Shown in pieces: positions 35,565 through 44,059 of a DNA stretch of 64,000 nucleotides. The stretch is from an uncultured Eubacteriales bacterium (GTDB taxonomy: Bacteria > Bacillota > Clostridia > Oscillospirales > Acutalibacteraceae), in the NCBI GenBank assembly GCA_905198155.1, contig CAJKBQ010000007.1, positions 32,335 to 96,334 of the forward strand, in the 5' to 3' direction. Made by a program: the position numbers and the translations under genes. How positions within the stretch are numbered: position 1 is the stretch's first letter; every line of letters starts with the position of its first letter. A model generated the notes under the pieces. That model saw only the letters and a program-made list of their open reading frames with translations, was not told where the DNA came from and searched no databases.

Positions 35565-36851
35565 TTATTTTTTCGGGATCAGCTTGGTCACGCCGCCCAT
35601 ATACGGTTGAAGCACCGTCGGAATATTGACCGAGCCGTCGGCGTTCAGGTTGTTTTCCAAAAATGCGATCAGCATCCGCGGCGGAGCCACGACAGTGTTG
35701 TTCAGCGTGTGTGCCAAATACTTGCCGTTTTCGCCGTTGACGCGGATTTTCAGGCGGCGCGCCTGCGCATCGCCCAAATTGGAGCAGGACCCAACCTCAA
35801 AGTATTTCTTCTGCCGCGGCGACCACGCCTCCACGTCGCAGGATTTCACTTTCAGATCCGCCAAATCGCCGGAGCAGCATTCCAGCGTGCGCACCGGGAT
35901 GTCCATCGAGCGGAACAAATCGACGGTGTTCTGCCACAGCTTGTCGTACCACATCTTGCTGTCCTCCGGCTTACAGACGACAATCATTTCCTGTTTTTCA
36001 AACTGATGGATTCGATACACACCGCGTTCTTCAATGCCGTGCGCGCCCTTTTCCTTGCGGAAACATGGGGAATAGCTGGTCAGCGTATACGGCAATTCCG
36101 CTTCCGGGATAATCTGGTCGATGAACTTGCCGATCATCGAATGCTCGCTGGTACCGATCAGGTACAAATCCTCGCCCTCGATTTTGTACATCATCGCGTC
36201 CATCTCGGCGAAGCTCATCACGCCCGTCACCACGTTGCTGCGGATCATGAACGGCGGTACGCAGTAGGTGAACCCGCGGTTAATCATGAAGTCCCGCGCA
36301 TACGAAATCACCGCGGAGTGCAGCCGCGCGATATCGCCCATCAGGTAATAGAACCCGTTCCCGGCCACGCGCCGCGCGCTGTCCAGGTCAATCCCGTTGA
36401 ACCGCTCCATGATCTCGGTGTGGTACGGAATCTCAAAATCCGGCACCGCCGGCTCGCCAAACCGCTGAATTTCCACGTTTTCCGAGTCGTCTTTTCCGAT
36501 CGGAACGCTGGGGTCGATGATGTTCGGGATCGTCATCATGATCGTGCGGATGCGCTCTTCCAGCTCGCCACAGCGCGCTTCGTCGGCGGCCAGCAGCTCC
36601 GACTGCTCCGTGACCTTGCGCTTGGTCTCCTCGGCCTCGTCGCGCTTGCCCTGCGCCATCAGCGCGCCGATCATTTTGGAGTATTTGTTGCGGTTGGCGC
36701 GCAGCGTGTCGGCTTCGGATTTGAGCCGGCGGTTTTCGGCGTCCAGCGCGATCACTTCATCGACCAGCGGGAGCTTTTGATCCTGGAATTTGTTGCGGAT
36801 GTTTTGCTTGACGATTTCCGGGTTTTCCCGGACGAATTTCAGATCCAACAT
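35565..36851 (-). CDS. serS: Seryl-tRNA synthetase
   Basis: Class II synthetase charging tRNA-Ser. N-terminal coiled-coil arm (about 1-105), then the catalytic core with motif 2 region (SPCFRKEKGAHG, RGVYRIHQFEKQEM), VGSCSNLGDAQARRL, and motif 3 LNNTVVAPPRMLIAFLENN near the C-terminus. 428 residues is standard. The ATG at 36851 has AGGAGG 11 bases upstream. It sits behind a T-box leader. Confidence 0.96.
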   Translation of the reverse strand: MLDLKFVRENPEIVKQNIRNKFQDQKLPLVDEVIALDAENRRLKSEADTLRANRNKYSKMIGALMAQGKRDEAEETKRKVTEQSELLAADEARCGELEERIRTIMMTIPNIIDPSVPIGKDDSENVEIQRFGEPAVPDFEIPYHTEIMERFNGIDLDSARRVAGNGFYYLMGDIARLHSAVISYARDFMINRGFTYCVPPFMIRSNVVTGVMSFAEMDAMMYKIEGEDLYLIGTSEHSMIGKFIDQIIPEAELPYTLTSYSPCFRKEKGAHGIEERGVYRIHQFEKQEMIVVCKPEDSKMWYDKLWQNTVDLFRSMDIPVRTLECCSGDLADLKVKSCDVEAWSPRQKKYFEVGSCSNLGDAQARRLKIRVNGENGKYLAHTLNNTVVAPPRMLIAFLENNLNADGSVNIPTVLQPYMGGVTKLIPKK

Positions 36852-36891
36852 AATTTGAATTGCCTCCTGTGAAAAATCAGATACAGATAAC

Positions 36892-37119
36892 AAAAAAAGA
36901 GCCACTTATCCCAATCACATGGGACGAAGCTGCTCCGTGTTGCCACCCAAATTGCCGGCGCGATTGCCGACCGCTCGTACGGTGCGGTAAAGGGCACCCC
37001 CCTTTGGCTCCTCGCCAAACGCTCCGAAAGCGGACGCGCTGCACCCTGCCCGCAGCTTGCACCAACCGCTGCGTCTCTGTGATGGTTCGGGCGCGCGCTT
37101 TTTTCATCAACGCGCATTT
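36892..37119 (-). promoter_or_regulatory. T-box riboswitch leader of serS
   Basis: On the minus strand the T-box core GGGTGGCAACACGG (36948-36935) is followed by TTCGTCCC and a terminator (GAGC/GCTC, CTT/AAG, TCCCA/TGGGA, then T7) ending at 36892. Upstream lie the ACAGAGA (GA) motif and a Stem I-like region. A TCC at 37034-37032 is a plausible serine specifier. Uncharged tRNA-Ser would switch the fold to antiterminator and allow serS expression. Confidence 0.85.
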
Positions 37120-37125
37120 TCTTAT

Positions 37126-37154
37126 ATTATACTGCAATTCCGTGCAAAAAGCAA
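37126..37154 (-). promoter_or_regulatory. Promoter of the serS T-box transcript
   Basis: Minus strand: TTGCTT (37154-37149), 17-base spacer, TATAAT (37131-37126), just upstream of the T-box leader. Confidence 0.75.
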
Positions 37155-37232
37155 GGATTTCCGGGAAAAAAGTGCGAAAAAAGTGCACGAAAATTGCGGT
37201 GCAGATTTTACATCGAAAATGCACGAAAATGG

Positions 37233-37261
37233 TTGACAAATCGCAAAAAATGCGCTAATAT
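37233..37261 (+). promoter_or_regulatory. Promoter of the DUF1508 gene
   Basis: TTGACA (37233-37238), 17-base spacer, TAATAT (37256-37261), about 45 bases before the ATG at 37308. Confidence 0.8.
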
Positions 37262-37307
37262 GTAATCAGCGTTTTCGCAAATTTCATCGGAAAGAGGGCA
37301 GTTAGCA

Positions 37308-37682
37308 ATGGGAAAAATTGAGATTCAAAGCAAGGAAACCGGGATTTCGTTCCGGCTGAAAGCAACCAACGGAGAGATCATCGCGGTGTCAGAAACGTAC
37401 AAATCGATGAAATCCTGTAAAAAGGGAATTGCATCGGTGCAGCGCAACGCACCGATTGCAGCGGTTGAGGATCAGACGGTCGAAAATTTTGAAAAGTGCA
37501 AGCATCCCAAATTTGAAGTTTACGAGGATAAAGGCGGAAAATACCGGTTCCGGCTGAAAGCAACCAACGGGCAGATTATTGCGGTGTCGCAGGCGTACAA
37601 ATCGCGCAAAAGCTGCCTGAACGGGGCAGAATCCGTGAAGAAAAACGCGCCGGACGCAAAAATTGAAGAAATTACGGGTTAA
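37308..37682 (+). CDS. Tandem DUF1508 (YegP/UPF0339) protein
   Basis: 124 residues made of two DUF1508 domains, about 1-58 and 66-124. Each has the pattern FRLKATNGxIIAVS followed by YKSxKSC. Function of the family is unknown. The halves share a 24-base identical stretch in DNA (37349-37372 and 37547-37570), 198 bases apart and in frame, pointing to a recent or converted duplication. GAGGGCAG site upstream; own promoter. Confidence 0.9.
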   Translation: MGKIEIQSKETGISFRLKATNGEIIAVSETYKSMKSCKKGIASVQRNAPIAAVEDQTVENFEKCKHPKFEVYEDKGGKYRFRLKATNGQIIAVSQAYKSRKSCLNGAESVKKNAPDAKIEEITG

Positions 37683-37696
37683 TCGGGAAAATTCGC

Positions 37697-37725
37697 TTGA
37701 CGTGTGCCGAATTTTGCGGTACAAT
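37697..37725 (+). promoter_or_regulatory. Promoter of the PHP-family gene
   Basis: TTGACG (37697-37702), 17-base spacer, TACAAT (37720-37725). Confidence 0.75.
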
Positions 37726-37746
37726 TAGAGTTGGACAACGAAAGGT

Positions 37747-37782
37747 AGCCCGTCGCCTGCGTTGCGGCGCAAGCGACGGGCT
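37747..37782 (+). other. Strong leader hairpin before the PHP-family gene
   Basis: AGCCCGTCGC (37747-37756) pairs perfectly with GCGACGGGCT (37773-37782), with a short inner dyad in the loop. No T-run follows, so it is not a simple terminator. It lies just after the predicted transcription start, so it could protect the mRNA 5' end or be a protein-binding element. Confidence 0.5.
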
Positions 37783-37811
37783 GATTGCGCAGGAAAGGCG
37801 AGGCCCAGATT

Positions 37812-38693
37812 ATGATTCGCGACGAAAAAGGAAACACTTGGTACAAAGGCAACCTGCATACGCACACGACACGCAGCGACGGCCGCAAAACGCCGGAGGA
37901 TACCATCGCGCTGTACCGCCAAAACGGATACGATTTTTTGGCGATGACCGACCATTGGAAGCCGAGCGCGAACGAAACCGCGCCCAACGGGATGCTGATG
38001 GTGGCGGGGTGCGAGTACGACTTTGGCGGCGAGGTAATCGGCGGGGTGTTCCACATTGTTGGGATCGGGATGCGGGAAGCGCCTGCGGTGGCACGCGGCA
38101 GCGCGCCGGACGCGGTACAGCCTGCGATTGACGCGATTCACCGCGCGGGCGGGCTGGCGATTTTGGCGCACCCGGCGTGGTCGATGAACACCGAGGCGCA
38201 GATTCGCGCGCTGCACGGGCTGGACGGCACCGAGATTTACAACACGACGTCCGGTACGCCGTGGAATTGCCGCCCGTATTCGGGCGAAGTGATCGACCAG
38301 CTGGCGGCGCGGGATGTTTTTCTGCCGTGCATGGCGGCCGACGACGCCCATCACTACAACGGCGACGAATGCAAGTCGTATATCATGGTGCGCGCGGCGG
38401 CGTGTACGCACGACGCGATTTTGGATGCGATTGCGCGCGGCGATTTTTACGCGACGCAAGGCCCGCATTTCACTTGGACGCTCGACGGCGACGCGTTGAC
38501 GATTCACTGTTCGCCGGTGGAGCAAATTGTATTTTTTGACAATCTGTGCTGGAATGGCAGCCGCGTGACGCGCGGCGCGGCATTGACCGAGGTACATTAC
38601 ACCGTTCCCGCCAACGAACGCTTTCTCCGTTTGGAATTAACGGATGCGGCCGGCCGCGTTGCGTGGTCGTCCGCTATTCCGGTCAACCGTTGA
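37812..38693 (+). CDS. PHP-type metallohydrolase (CehA/McbA-like)
   Basis: 293 residues. PHP metal motifs: NLHTHTTRSDGRK (residues about 15-27), AMTDHW, VAGCEYDF, LAHPAW and MAADDAHHY, in the order of a PHP phosphoesterase. A C-terminal beta region (about 215-290) follows, as in CehA/McbA-type proteins. The start at 37812 is preceded by a moderate GCGAGG site; a longer frame to 37785 lacks one. Substrate unknown; probably a phosphoester or carbamate-type hydrolase. Confidence 0.82.
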   Translation: MIRDEKGNTWYKGNLHTHTTRSDGRKTPEDTIALYRQNGYDFLAMTDHWKPSANETAPNGMLMVAGCEYDFGGEVIGGVFHIVGIGMREAPAVARGSAPDAVQPAIDAIHRAGGLAILAHPAWSMNTEAQIRALHGLDGTEIYNTTSGTPWNCRPYSGEVIDQLAARDVFLPCMAADDAHHYNGDECKSYIMVRAAACTHDAILDAIARGDFYATQGPHFTWTLDGDALTIHCSPVEQIVFFDNLCWNGSRVTRGAALTEVHYTVPANERFLRLELTDAAGRVAWSSAIPVNR

Positions 38694-38780
38694 TTCCGTT
38701 ATTTCGTACGGCCTGTTCGGCATTGCCGGATGGGCCGGTTTTATTTTTCGCAACTTTGATGGACGAAAGGAGCGTCTGCC

Positions 38781-40475
38781 GTGGCAGAACTGCAAATTTG
38801 GATGCTGAATTCACAATATATCCATGCATCGCCTGCCCCGTGGTGTTTGAAGCAAGGGGTGGCGCAGTATGCGCATCGCACCCACCATGTCACAATTGTG
38901 GAGGGTACAGTCAACGAACCGGCGGCGGTGCTCGAAAAACGGTTGACAGCCGATCCGGCACCGGTGTATGGGTTTTGTTGCTGCATCTGGAACATCACGG
39001 TGGTGCGCCGGTTGGTTCGGCGGCTGCGGGCGGTGCGGCCGGACGCATACATTATATACGGCGGGCCGGAAGCGTCGTTTCGCGTGGCGGAATTGCTGCG
39101 CGACGACCCGATTGACGCGGTGATCTGCGGCGCAGGCGAACGTCCGCTGGCCGCGCTGCTGGATGCGCTGGACGGCGACCGGGCGGCGATTCCGGAAATT
39201 CCGGGGGTGTGGCGATGCGTGGACGGGGCGGTGCGTGGGGGCGCGGCGGAATGCGCGCGCGAATTGCCGGAGCCGCCGGACGACGCGGCCTATGCGGATG
39301 CGCTGCACGGCCGGATTGCGTATTTGGAATCGTCGCGCGGATGCCCGTTTTCGTGCGCATTCTGCCTGTCCGGCCGCAACGAGCCGGTGCGGTTCCGCCC
39401 GATTGCAGAGACGGAACGGCGGCTGGAGGAACTGGCGAACCGCGGCGCGCGAACGATCAAGCTGATTGACCGCACGTTCAACTGCAATCCGGCGCGGACG
39501 TACGAATTGCTGGACTTTTTGATCCGCGAATGCGGCCGGTCGTACCCGGCGGACGTGCGGTTTCACTTTGAAGTGGCGGCCGATTTGTTCGACGACCGGA
39601 CGATTCTCCGGTTGGCAGACGCGCCGCGCGGGCTGTTCCAGATGGAGGCCGGAATTCAGAGCTTTCACGCCGACACGCTGGCGGCTGTCAGCCGTAAAAC
39701 CGACACCGACCAATTGGAACAGCGGCTGCGGACGTTGATTGGGCTGGGCAATATGCACATCCATGTGGACTTGATTGCCGGGCTGCCGTATGAGGACGAG
39801 GTGCGGTTCGGCGAATCGTTTGACCGGGCGTACGCGTTGCAGCCGCAGATGCTGCAATTCGGGTTTTTGAAGCTGCTGTACGGGTCGCGGCTGCGGGAAC
39901 AGGCGGAAGAATATGGATTTACATCGTCGCCGGAGCCGCCGTACGAGATTCGATCCACCCGATGGCTGACGCCGGACGCGCTGGATCGGCTGCGCCGGAC
40001 GGCCGATGCGCTCGACCGGATTTACAACAGCGGCCGTTTTTTGGAAACCGCGGCGTACCTGCTGCGGGCGACGGGGTGGACGCCGTTCCGGCTGTATACG
40101 GCGCTCGGCGCGCGGATTGCGTGCACCGGGCAGTCGGCCGCGCTGGATGTGTATACTGCGCAGCTGCACGATGCGGCGGCTGCGCTGCCCGGCGTGACAG
40201 TTGACGCGCTGCGGAGCGCGATGGTGCGGGATCGGTTGGCGTCCGTGCGTGGCGGCAAGCTGCCGGATGTGCTGCGGGCGCCGGATCGGCGGCTCCCGGC
40301 GGTGCTGCACGATGCGCGCCGGCGGCTGGGGATTCCGGCAGACGCGCTGGGTGTTGCGATACTGTACGACGGCGAAGTACGCGTGGCGACGGCGGATTAC
40401 CGCGTGCCGGATGCGATTTCCGGCCGGTATCCAATTTCTGAATATTCTTTGGCGGAATTTCAAATTTCCTATTGA
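38781..40475 (+). CDS. B12-binding radical SAM protein (DUF4080-like)
   Basis: 564 residues. Cobalamin-binding Rossmann domain at 1-130 (GGPEASF, ICGAGERPL), radical SAM domain from about 180 with the [4Fe-4S] motif CPFSCAFC, then a C-terminal domain of about 170 residues matching the DUF4080 group. The reaction is unknown; related enzymes do methylations or ring formation. GTG start with AAAGGAG upstream. Separated from the PHP gene by 87 bases without an evident terminator. Confidence 0.85.
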   Translation: MAELQIWMLNSQYIHASPAPWCLKQGVAQYAHRTHHVTIVEGTVNEPAAVLEKRLTADPAPVYGFCCCIWNITVVRRLVRRLRAVRPDAYIIYGGPEASFRVAELLRDDPIDAVICGAGERPLAALLDALDGDRAAIPEIPGVWRCVDGAVRGGAAECARELPEPPDDAAYADALHGRIAYLESSRGCPFSCAFCLSGRNEPVRFRPIAETERRLEELANRGARTIKLIDRTFNCNPARTYELLDFLIRECGRSYPADVRFHFEVAADLFDDRTILRLADAPRGLFQMEAGIQSFHADTLAAVSRKTDTDQLEQRLRTLIGLGNMHIHVDLIAGLPYEDEVRFGESFDRAYALQPQMLQFGFLKLLYGSRLREQAEEYGFTSSPEPPYEIRSTRWLTPDALDRLRRTADALDRIYNSGRFLETAAYLLRATGWTPFRLYTALGARIACTGQSAALDVYTAQLHDAAAALPGVTVDALRSAMVRDRLASVRGGKLPDVLRAPDRRLPAVLHDARRRLGIPADALGVAILYDGEVRVATADYRVPDAISGRYPISEYSLAEFQISY

Positions 40476-40499
40476 AATTTTCTGAAAATCATGTATAAT
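40472..40499 (+). promoter_or_regulatory. Promoter of the cytidylate-kinase-like operon
   Basis: TTGAAA (40472-40477, overlapping the preceding stop), 16-base spacer, TATAAT (40494-40499). Confidence 0.7.
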
Positions 40500-40558
40500 A
40501 AAAAGAGAGAATCCGTTTTACTTTTGCGTAAAATGAAAAACAGTGTAAGGAGATTATT

Positions 40559-41182
40559 ATGGCACATTCGATTATTACCATCAGCAGAACGTACGCAAGC
40601 GGCGGCCGCGAGATTGGGCGGAAGCTGGCCGAACGGCTGGGCTTTGCGTTTTACGACCGGGCATATATGCTCCAGCTGGCGCGGGAACAGGGGCTGGCTG
40701 AATCGCTGCTGAGCGAGCAGGAGGAACACACGCCGACCAGCCTGCTGTATTCGCTGGTGACGGGCAGCTGCGTGGTCAGCAAAAACGGGCTGCAATCGGC
40801 TTCGCTGAGCGAGCAGCTGTTTGCGGCGCAGACGAAGCTGATTCGCGCGGCGGCGGAGAAGGAACCGATGGTGATCGTCGGGCGGTGCGCGGATTCGATT
40901 TTGGCGGCGAACAAGCCGGTGCGGTTTTTCCTGTATGCCGACCGCAAGGCGCGGATTCGGCGCGCGGTGGACGTGTATGCGCTGAGCGAGGACGAGGCCG
41001 CGTACCGGATTGACCGCGGCGACCGCAGCCGCAGCGCGTATTATCAGCTGCACACGCCGAATCGCTGGGGCGACCGCGATTGCTACGATTTGATGATGAA
41101 CGTGACGCCGCTGGGCATTGACGGGACGGTGGATTTTTTGGCGGAATACCTGAATCGGCGGGCAGATTTCCGCCGTGGGTGA
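40559..41182 (+). CDS. Cytidylate kinase-like family protein
   Basis: 207 residues of the cytidylate_kin2 group. The family's P-loop-like start ITISRTYASGGREIGRKLAERLG, then VIVGRCADSIL and a C-terminal DLMMNVTPLGIDGTVDFL. These proteins are distinct from Cmk and their substrate is unproven. TAAGGAG precedes the ATG. Overlaps the next gene by eight bases. Confidence 0.85.
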   Translation: MAHSIITISRTYASGGREIGRKLAERLGFAFYDRAYMLQLAREQGLAESLLSEQEEHTPTSLLYSLVTGSCVVSKNGLQSASLSEQLFAAQTKLIRAAAEKEPMVIVGRCADSILAANKPVRFFLYADRKARIRRAVDVYALSEDEAAYRIDRGDRSRSAYYQLHTPNRWGDRDCYDLMMNVTPLGIDGTVDFLAEYLNRRADFRRG

Positions 41183-41690
41183 AGCGCAGCGGCTGGTGCA
41201 TCCGCTGGCGCCGGTGTTTGATGCGCGCAGCCGGGTGCTGATTTTGGGGACAATGCCGTCCCCGGCGTCGCGCAGCGTCGGGTTTTACTACGGGCATCCG
41301 CGCAATCGGTTTTGGCCGACGCTGGCGCAGGTATTCGGGGAGCCGACGCCGCAGACGACGGCGGATCGGCGGACGTTTGCGCTGCGCCACGGAATTGCGC
41401 TGTGGGATGTGCTGCATTCGTGCGAGATCGTCGGCGCGTCGGACGGTTCCATCCGCGACCCGGAGCCGAATGATGTGGCGGCGCTGCTGCAGGCGGCGCC
41501 GATTCGTACGATTGCGACAACGGGGACGGCGGCGGCGCGGCTGTACCGCAAATACCTGCGCGCGCAGACGGGGATGGACGCCATCGCGCTGCCGTCTACC
41601 AGCCCGGCCAATTGCCGTCGGGGGATTGAAGCGCGGCTGGTGGCGGCATACGGCGTGCTGCGGGTGCTGTGTGCGGAGGAGCCGGCATGA
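41175..41690 (+). CDS. DNA-deoxyinosine / uracil-DNA glycosylase family protein
   Basis: 171 residues of the UDG-superfamily branch annotated as DNA-deoxyinosine (hypoxanthine) glycosylase. Motif region LILGTMPSPASRSVGFYYGH (motif 1), NRFWPTL, GIALWDVLHSCEIVGASD, and the late PSTSPANCR. It removes deaminated bases from DNA. GTG start within the end of the kinase-like gene. Coupled to the following AraC gene by an ATGA overlap. Confidence 0.85.
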   Translation: MGEAQRLVHPLAPVFDARSRVLILGTMPSPASRSVGFYYGHPRNRFWPTLAQVFGEPTPQTTADRRTFALRHGIALWDVLHSCEIVGASDGSIRDPEPNDVAALLQAAPIRTIATTGTAAARLYRKYLRAQTGMDAIALPSTSPANCRRGIEARLVAAYGVLRVLCAEEPA

Positions 41691-42430
41691 ATCTGCGGGA
41701 CATGGTGATTTATCAGCTGCACGAAGTGGTGCCGGTGCGGCGCGTGCGGAACGAGATTTTCCGGATGCAGGACCGGCCGTGGCATGGGTTTGTGGCGGTG
41801 TCGTCCGGCAGCTATGTATACACGCAGGGCGGACGGCGCATTCCGTCGGACGTGACGCATTTTATCTATCTGCCCAAGGGCGCGACGTATGAGCTGAAGT
41901 GCATCGAGGACGACCTGAGCTATGTGGTCAATTTTGAGTGCAACATCGGCGATTCGGCACTGCAAAGTTTTCCGGTGGATTCCGGGGCCGAGGTGTCCCG
42001 CCGGGTGCGGGAGATGGCGGCGCAGGCCGATCCGCTGCGGCGGATGGCGATGTTGTACGAAGTGATGAGCATGGCGGCGGCGTCGCACGGGGGTGCGCCG
42101 TCGTACCGGATGATTCAGCCGGGCGTGGCGTTTTTGGATGCGCGGTTTGGCGACCCGGAGCTGAATATTGATGCGGCTGCGCAGTGCGCGGGGCTGAGCA
42201 CGGTGTATTTCCGCAAGCTGTTCGCCGAAAATTACGGGGTGTCGCCGTTCCGGTATGTGCAGCAGCTGCGGATGGCGCAGGCACGCCGGCTGCTGTGCGA
42301 GCGGGAATTGACGGTGGAGCAGGTGGCGCTGGCGTGCGGGTACCGCAGTGTGTACAGTTTCAGCAATGCGTTTCACCGGATCACGGGCGTGTCGCCCACC
42401 GGGTATATCCGCGAAAACAGCCGCATTTGA
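41687..42430 (+). CDS. AraC-family transcriptional regulator
   Basis: 247 residues: N-terminal beta-rich ligand domain (about 1-100) and C-terminal double helix-turn-helix (about 145-245; AAAQCAGLSTVYFRKLFAENYG, VALACGYRSVYSFSNAFHR with GVSPTGYI). GGAGGAG before the ATG, which overlaps the glycosylase stop. Unusually it is the last gene of an operon with a kinase-like protein and a DNA glycosylase, so its target is not evident. Confidence 0.9.
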   Translation: MNLRDMVIYQLHEVVPVRRVRNEIFRMQDRPWHGFVAVSSGSYVYTQGGRRIPSDVTHFIYLPKGATYELKCIEDDLSYVVNFECNIGDSALQSFPVDSGAEVSRRVREMAAQADPLRRMAMLYEVMSMAAASHGGAPSYRMIQPGVAFLDARFGDPELNIDAAAQCAGLSTVYFRKLFAENYGVSPFRYVQQLRMAQARRLLCERELTVEQVALACGYRSVYSFSNAFHRITGVSPTGYIRENSRI

Positions 42431-42459
42431 GGCTGCGGGCGAATCTTAAATTATGAAAA

Positions 42460-42499
42460 ACCGGCGTCCCCGAATCCGAGCAGGATGGGGGACGCCGGT
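42460..42499. terminator. Bidirectional terminator between AraC and ABC transporter genes
   Basis: ACCGGCGTCCCC pairs with GGGGACGCCGGT around a 15-base loop, with A5 upstream and ATTTTG downstream, between convergent genes. Confidence 0.8.
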
Positions 42500-42519
42500 G
42501 ATTTTGTATTTTGCGGGGA

Positions 42520-43314
42520 TTACAGTACCTTCGACAGGAACTCCTGCGTGCGCGGCTGCTGCGGATGGTTGAACACCTCGTCCGGCGTGCCTTGCTCCAG
42601 GATGCGGCCTTCGTCGATGAACAGGACGCGCGACGCGACTTCGCGCGCGAAGCCCATTTCGTGCGTCACGATGACCATGGTCATGCCGTCGTCGGCCAGC
42701 TGCTTGATGAGGTCGAGCACTTCGCCGACCATTTCGGGGTCGAGCGCGGAGGTCGGTTCGTCGAACAGGATGACCTTCGGGTTCATCGCCAGCGCACGGA
42801 CGATGGCGATGCGCTGCTTTTGCCCGCCGGACAGCGTGGACGGGTAGACATCGGCCTTGTCTTCCAGCCCGATGCGGCGGAGCAGATCCATCGCGCGCTG
42901 CTTTTCTTCGGCGATGATCTGCGCTTTGGTCAGCTTCGGCGCGTTGGATTTTGAACCGAAAAACGCGCGGCGCGCGGCTTTTTTGCGCTCGGCATTGCGG
43001 ATGTATACCGGCGCAAGCATGATGTTTTGCAGCACGGTTTTGTTGTTGAACAGGTTGAACTGCTGGAACACCATCCCGATGTGACGGCGGTGCAGGTTGA
43101 TGTCCACCTTCATGTCCGCCAGGTTTTCGCCTTCGAAAATAATCGAACCGCCGGTGGGGTCTTCCATGCAGTTCAGGCAGCGCAGAAACGTGGATTTTCC
43201 GCTGCCGGACGGCCCGATGATGACGACTTTTTCCCCTTCGCGGATGGTGACGGTGATGCCCTTAAGGACTTCCAGGTCGCCGTAGGTTTTTTTCAAATCA
43301 ATTACGTCGATCAC
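42520..43314 (-). CDS. Polar amino acid ABC transporter ATP-binding protein (GlnQ-type)
   Basis: 264 residues. Walker A GPSGSGKST (about 34-42), Q-loop FQQFNLF, signature LSGGQKQR, Walker B VILFDEPTSALD and H-loop VTHEM. Between Q-loop and signature there is an extra basic stretch of about 20 residues (RNAERKKAARRAFFGSKSN and following) absent from E. coli GlnQ. Its start overlaps the permease gene by 17 bases. Energises import by the neighbouring permease and binding protein. Confidence 0.94.
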   Translation of the reverse strand: MIDVIDLKKTYGDLEVLKGITVTIREGEKVVIIGPSGSGKSTFLRCLNCMEDPTGGSIIFEGENLADMKVDINLHRRHIGMVFQQFNLFNNKTVLQNIMLAPVYIRNAERKKAARRAFFGSKSNAPKLTKAQIIAEEKQRAMDLLRRIGLEDKADVYPSTLSGGQKQRIAIVRALAMNPKVILFDEPTSALDPEMVGEVLDLIKQLADDGMTMVIVTHEMGFAREVASRVLFIDEGRILEQGTPDEVFNHPQQPRTQEFLSKVL

Positions 43315-44008
43315 TCTTTTTCAGGCTCCTTTCCATAATGCGGATCAGCAGCGTAATGAGCAGCACCAGCACGATATAAATCAGTGCCATCACCAGGTAC
43401 GGCACCATGAATTCGTACGAGTTGGTGCCGATCCGGTTGAACGCGACGTACAGATCCAGCGCGCCGACGAAGCTGACGACGGACGTTTCTTTGATCAGGG
43501 CGATAAATTCGTTGCCCAGCGTCGGCAGGATGTTTTTGATGGCCTGGGGGACGACGATGCGCGTCATCGCGACCGAATAGCTCAGCCCCACGGCACGGCC
43601 GGCTTCGAGCTGGCCGGGATCGACCGACTGGATGCCGCTGCGCATGATTTCAGATACATAGGCACCGCTGTTCAGCCCGAACACCAGGATGCACACGTTC
43701 AGCGACGGCAGGTTCATCCCCATCAGCGGCAGCAGCACATAGTACGCGACCAGCAGCTGTACCACCACCGGTGTGCCGCGGAACAGGCCGACGTAGACGT
43801 TGGCGATGCCGTTCAGCACGCGCGGCAGACGACGGTATTTGGGGAATACGCGAATCACGGCGAGCAGCGTACCGATTACGATGCCGATCAGCAGGCCGAT
43901 TACGGCGATCAGGATGGTGTTGCGCAGACCTTCCAGCACCGTGCGGTAGCCGCCGGCGTTGGCAAAGATGTTCCAGAAGTTTTGTAATTTTGCTCCAAAG
44001 CTTCCCAT
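43298..44008 (-). CDS. Polar amino acid ABC transporter permease
   Basis: 236 residues with five hydrophobic helices of the His/Glu/Gln/Arg permease family. The coupling EAA loop is EAGRAVGLSYSVAMTRIVVPQA (from about 134); LRNTILIAVIGL and FRGTPVVVQLL are typical. The start at 44008 has AAAGGAG six bases upstream; the longer frame to 44080 has none. A single permease gene implies a homodimer. Confidence 0.93.
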   Translation of the reverse strand: MGSFGAKLQNFWNIFANAGGYRTVLEGLRNTILIAVIGLLIGIVIGTLLAVIRVFPKYRRLPRVLNGIANVYVGLFRGTPVVVQLLVAYYVLLPLMGMNLPSLNVCILVFGLNSGAYVSEIMRSGIQSVDPGQLEAGRAVGLSYSVAMTRIVVPQAIKNILPTLGNEFIALIKETSVVSFVGALDLYVAFNRIGTNSYEFMVPYLVMALIYIVLVLLITLLIRIMERSLKKSDRRN

Positions 44009-44059
44009 TTCATTCTCCTTTCTTTCCGCAGCAGAAATCTGCCGGAAAATGCAGAATAA

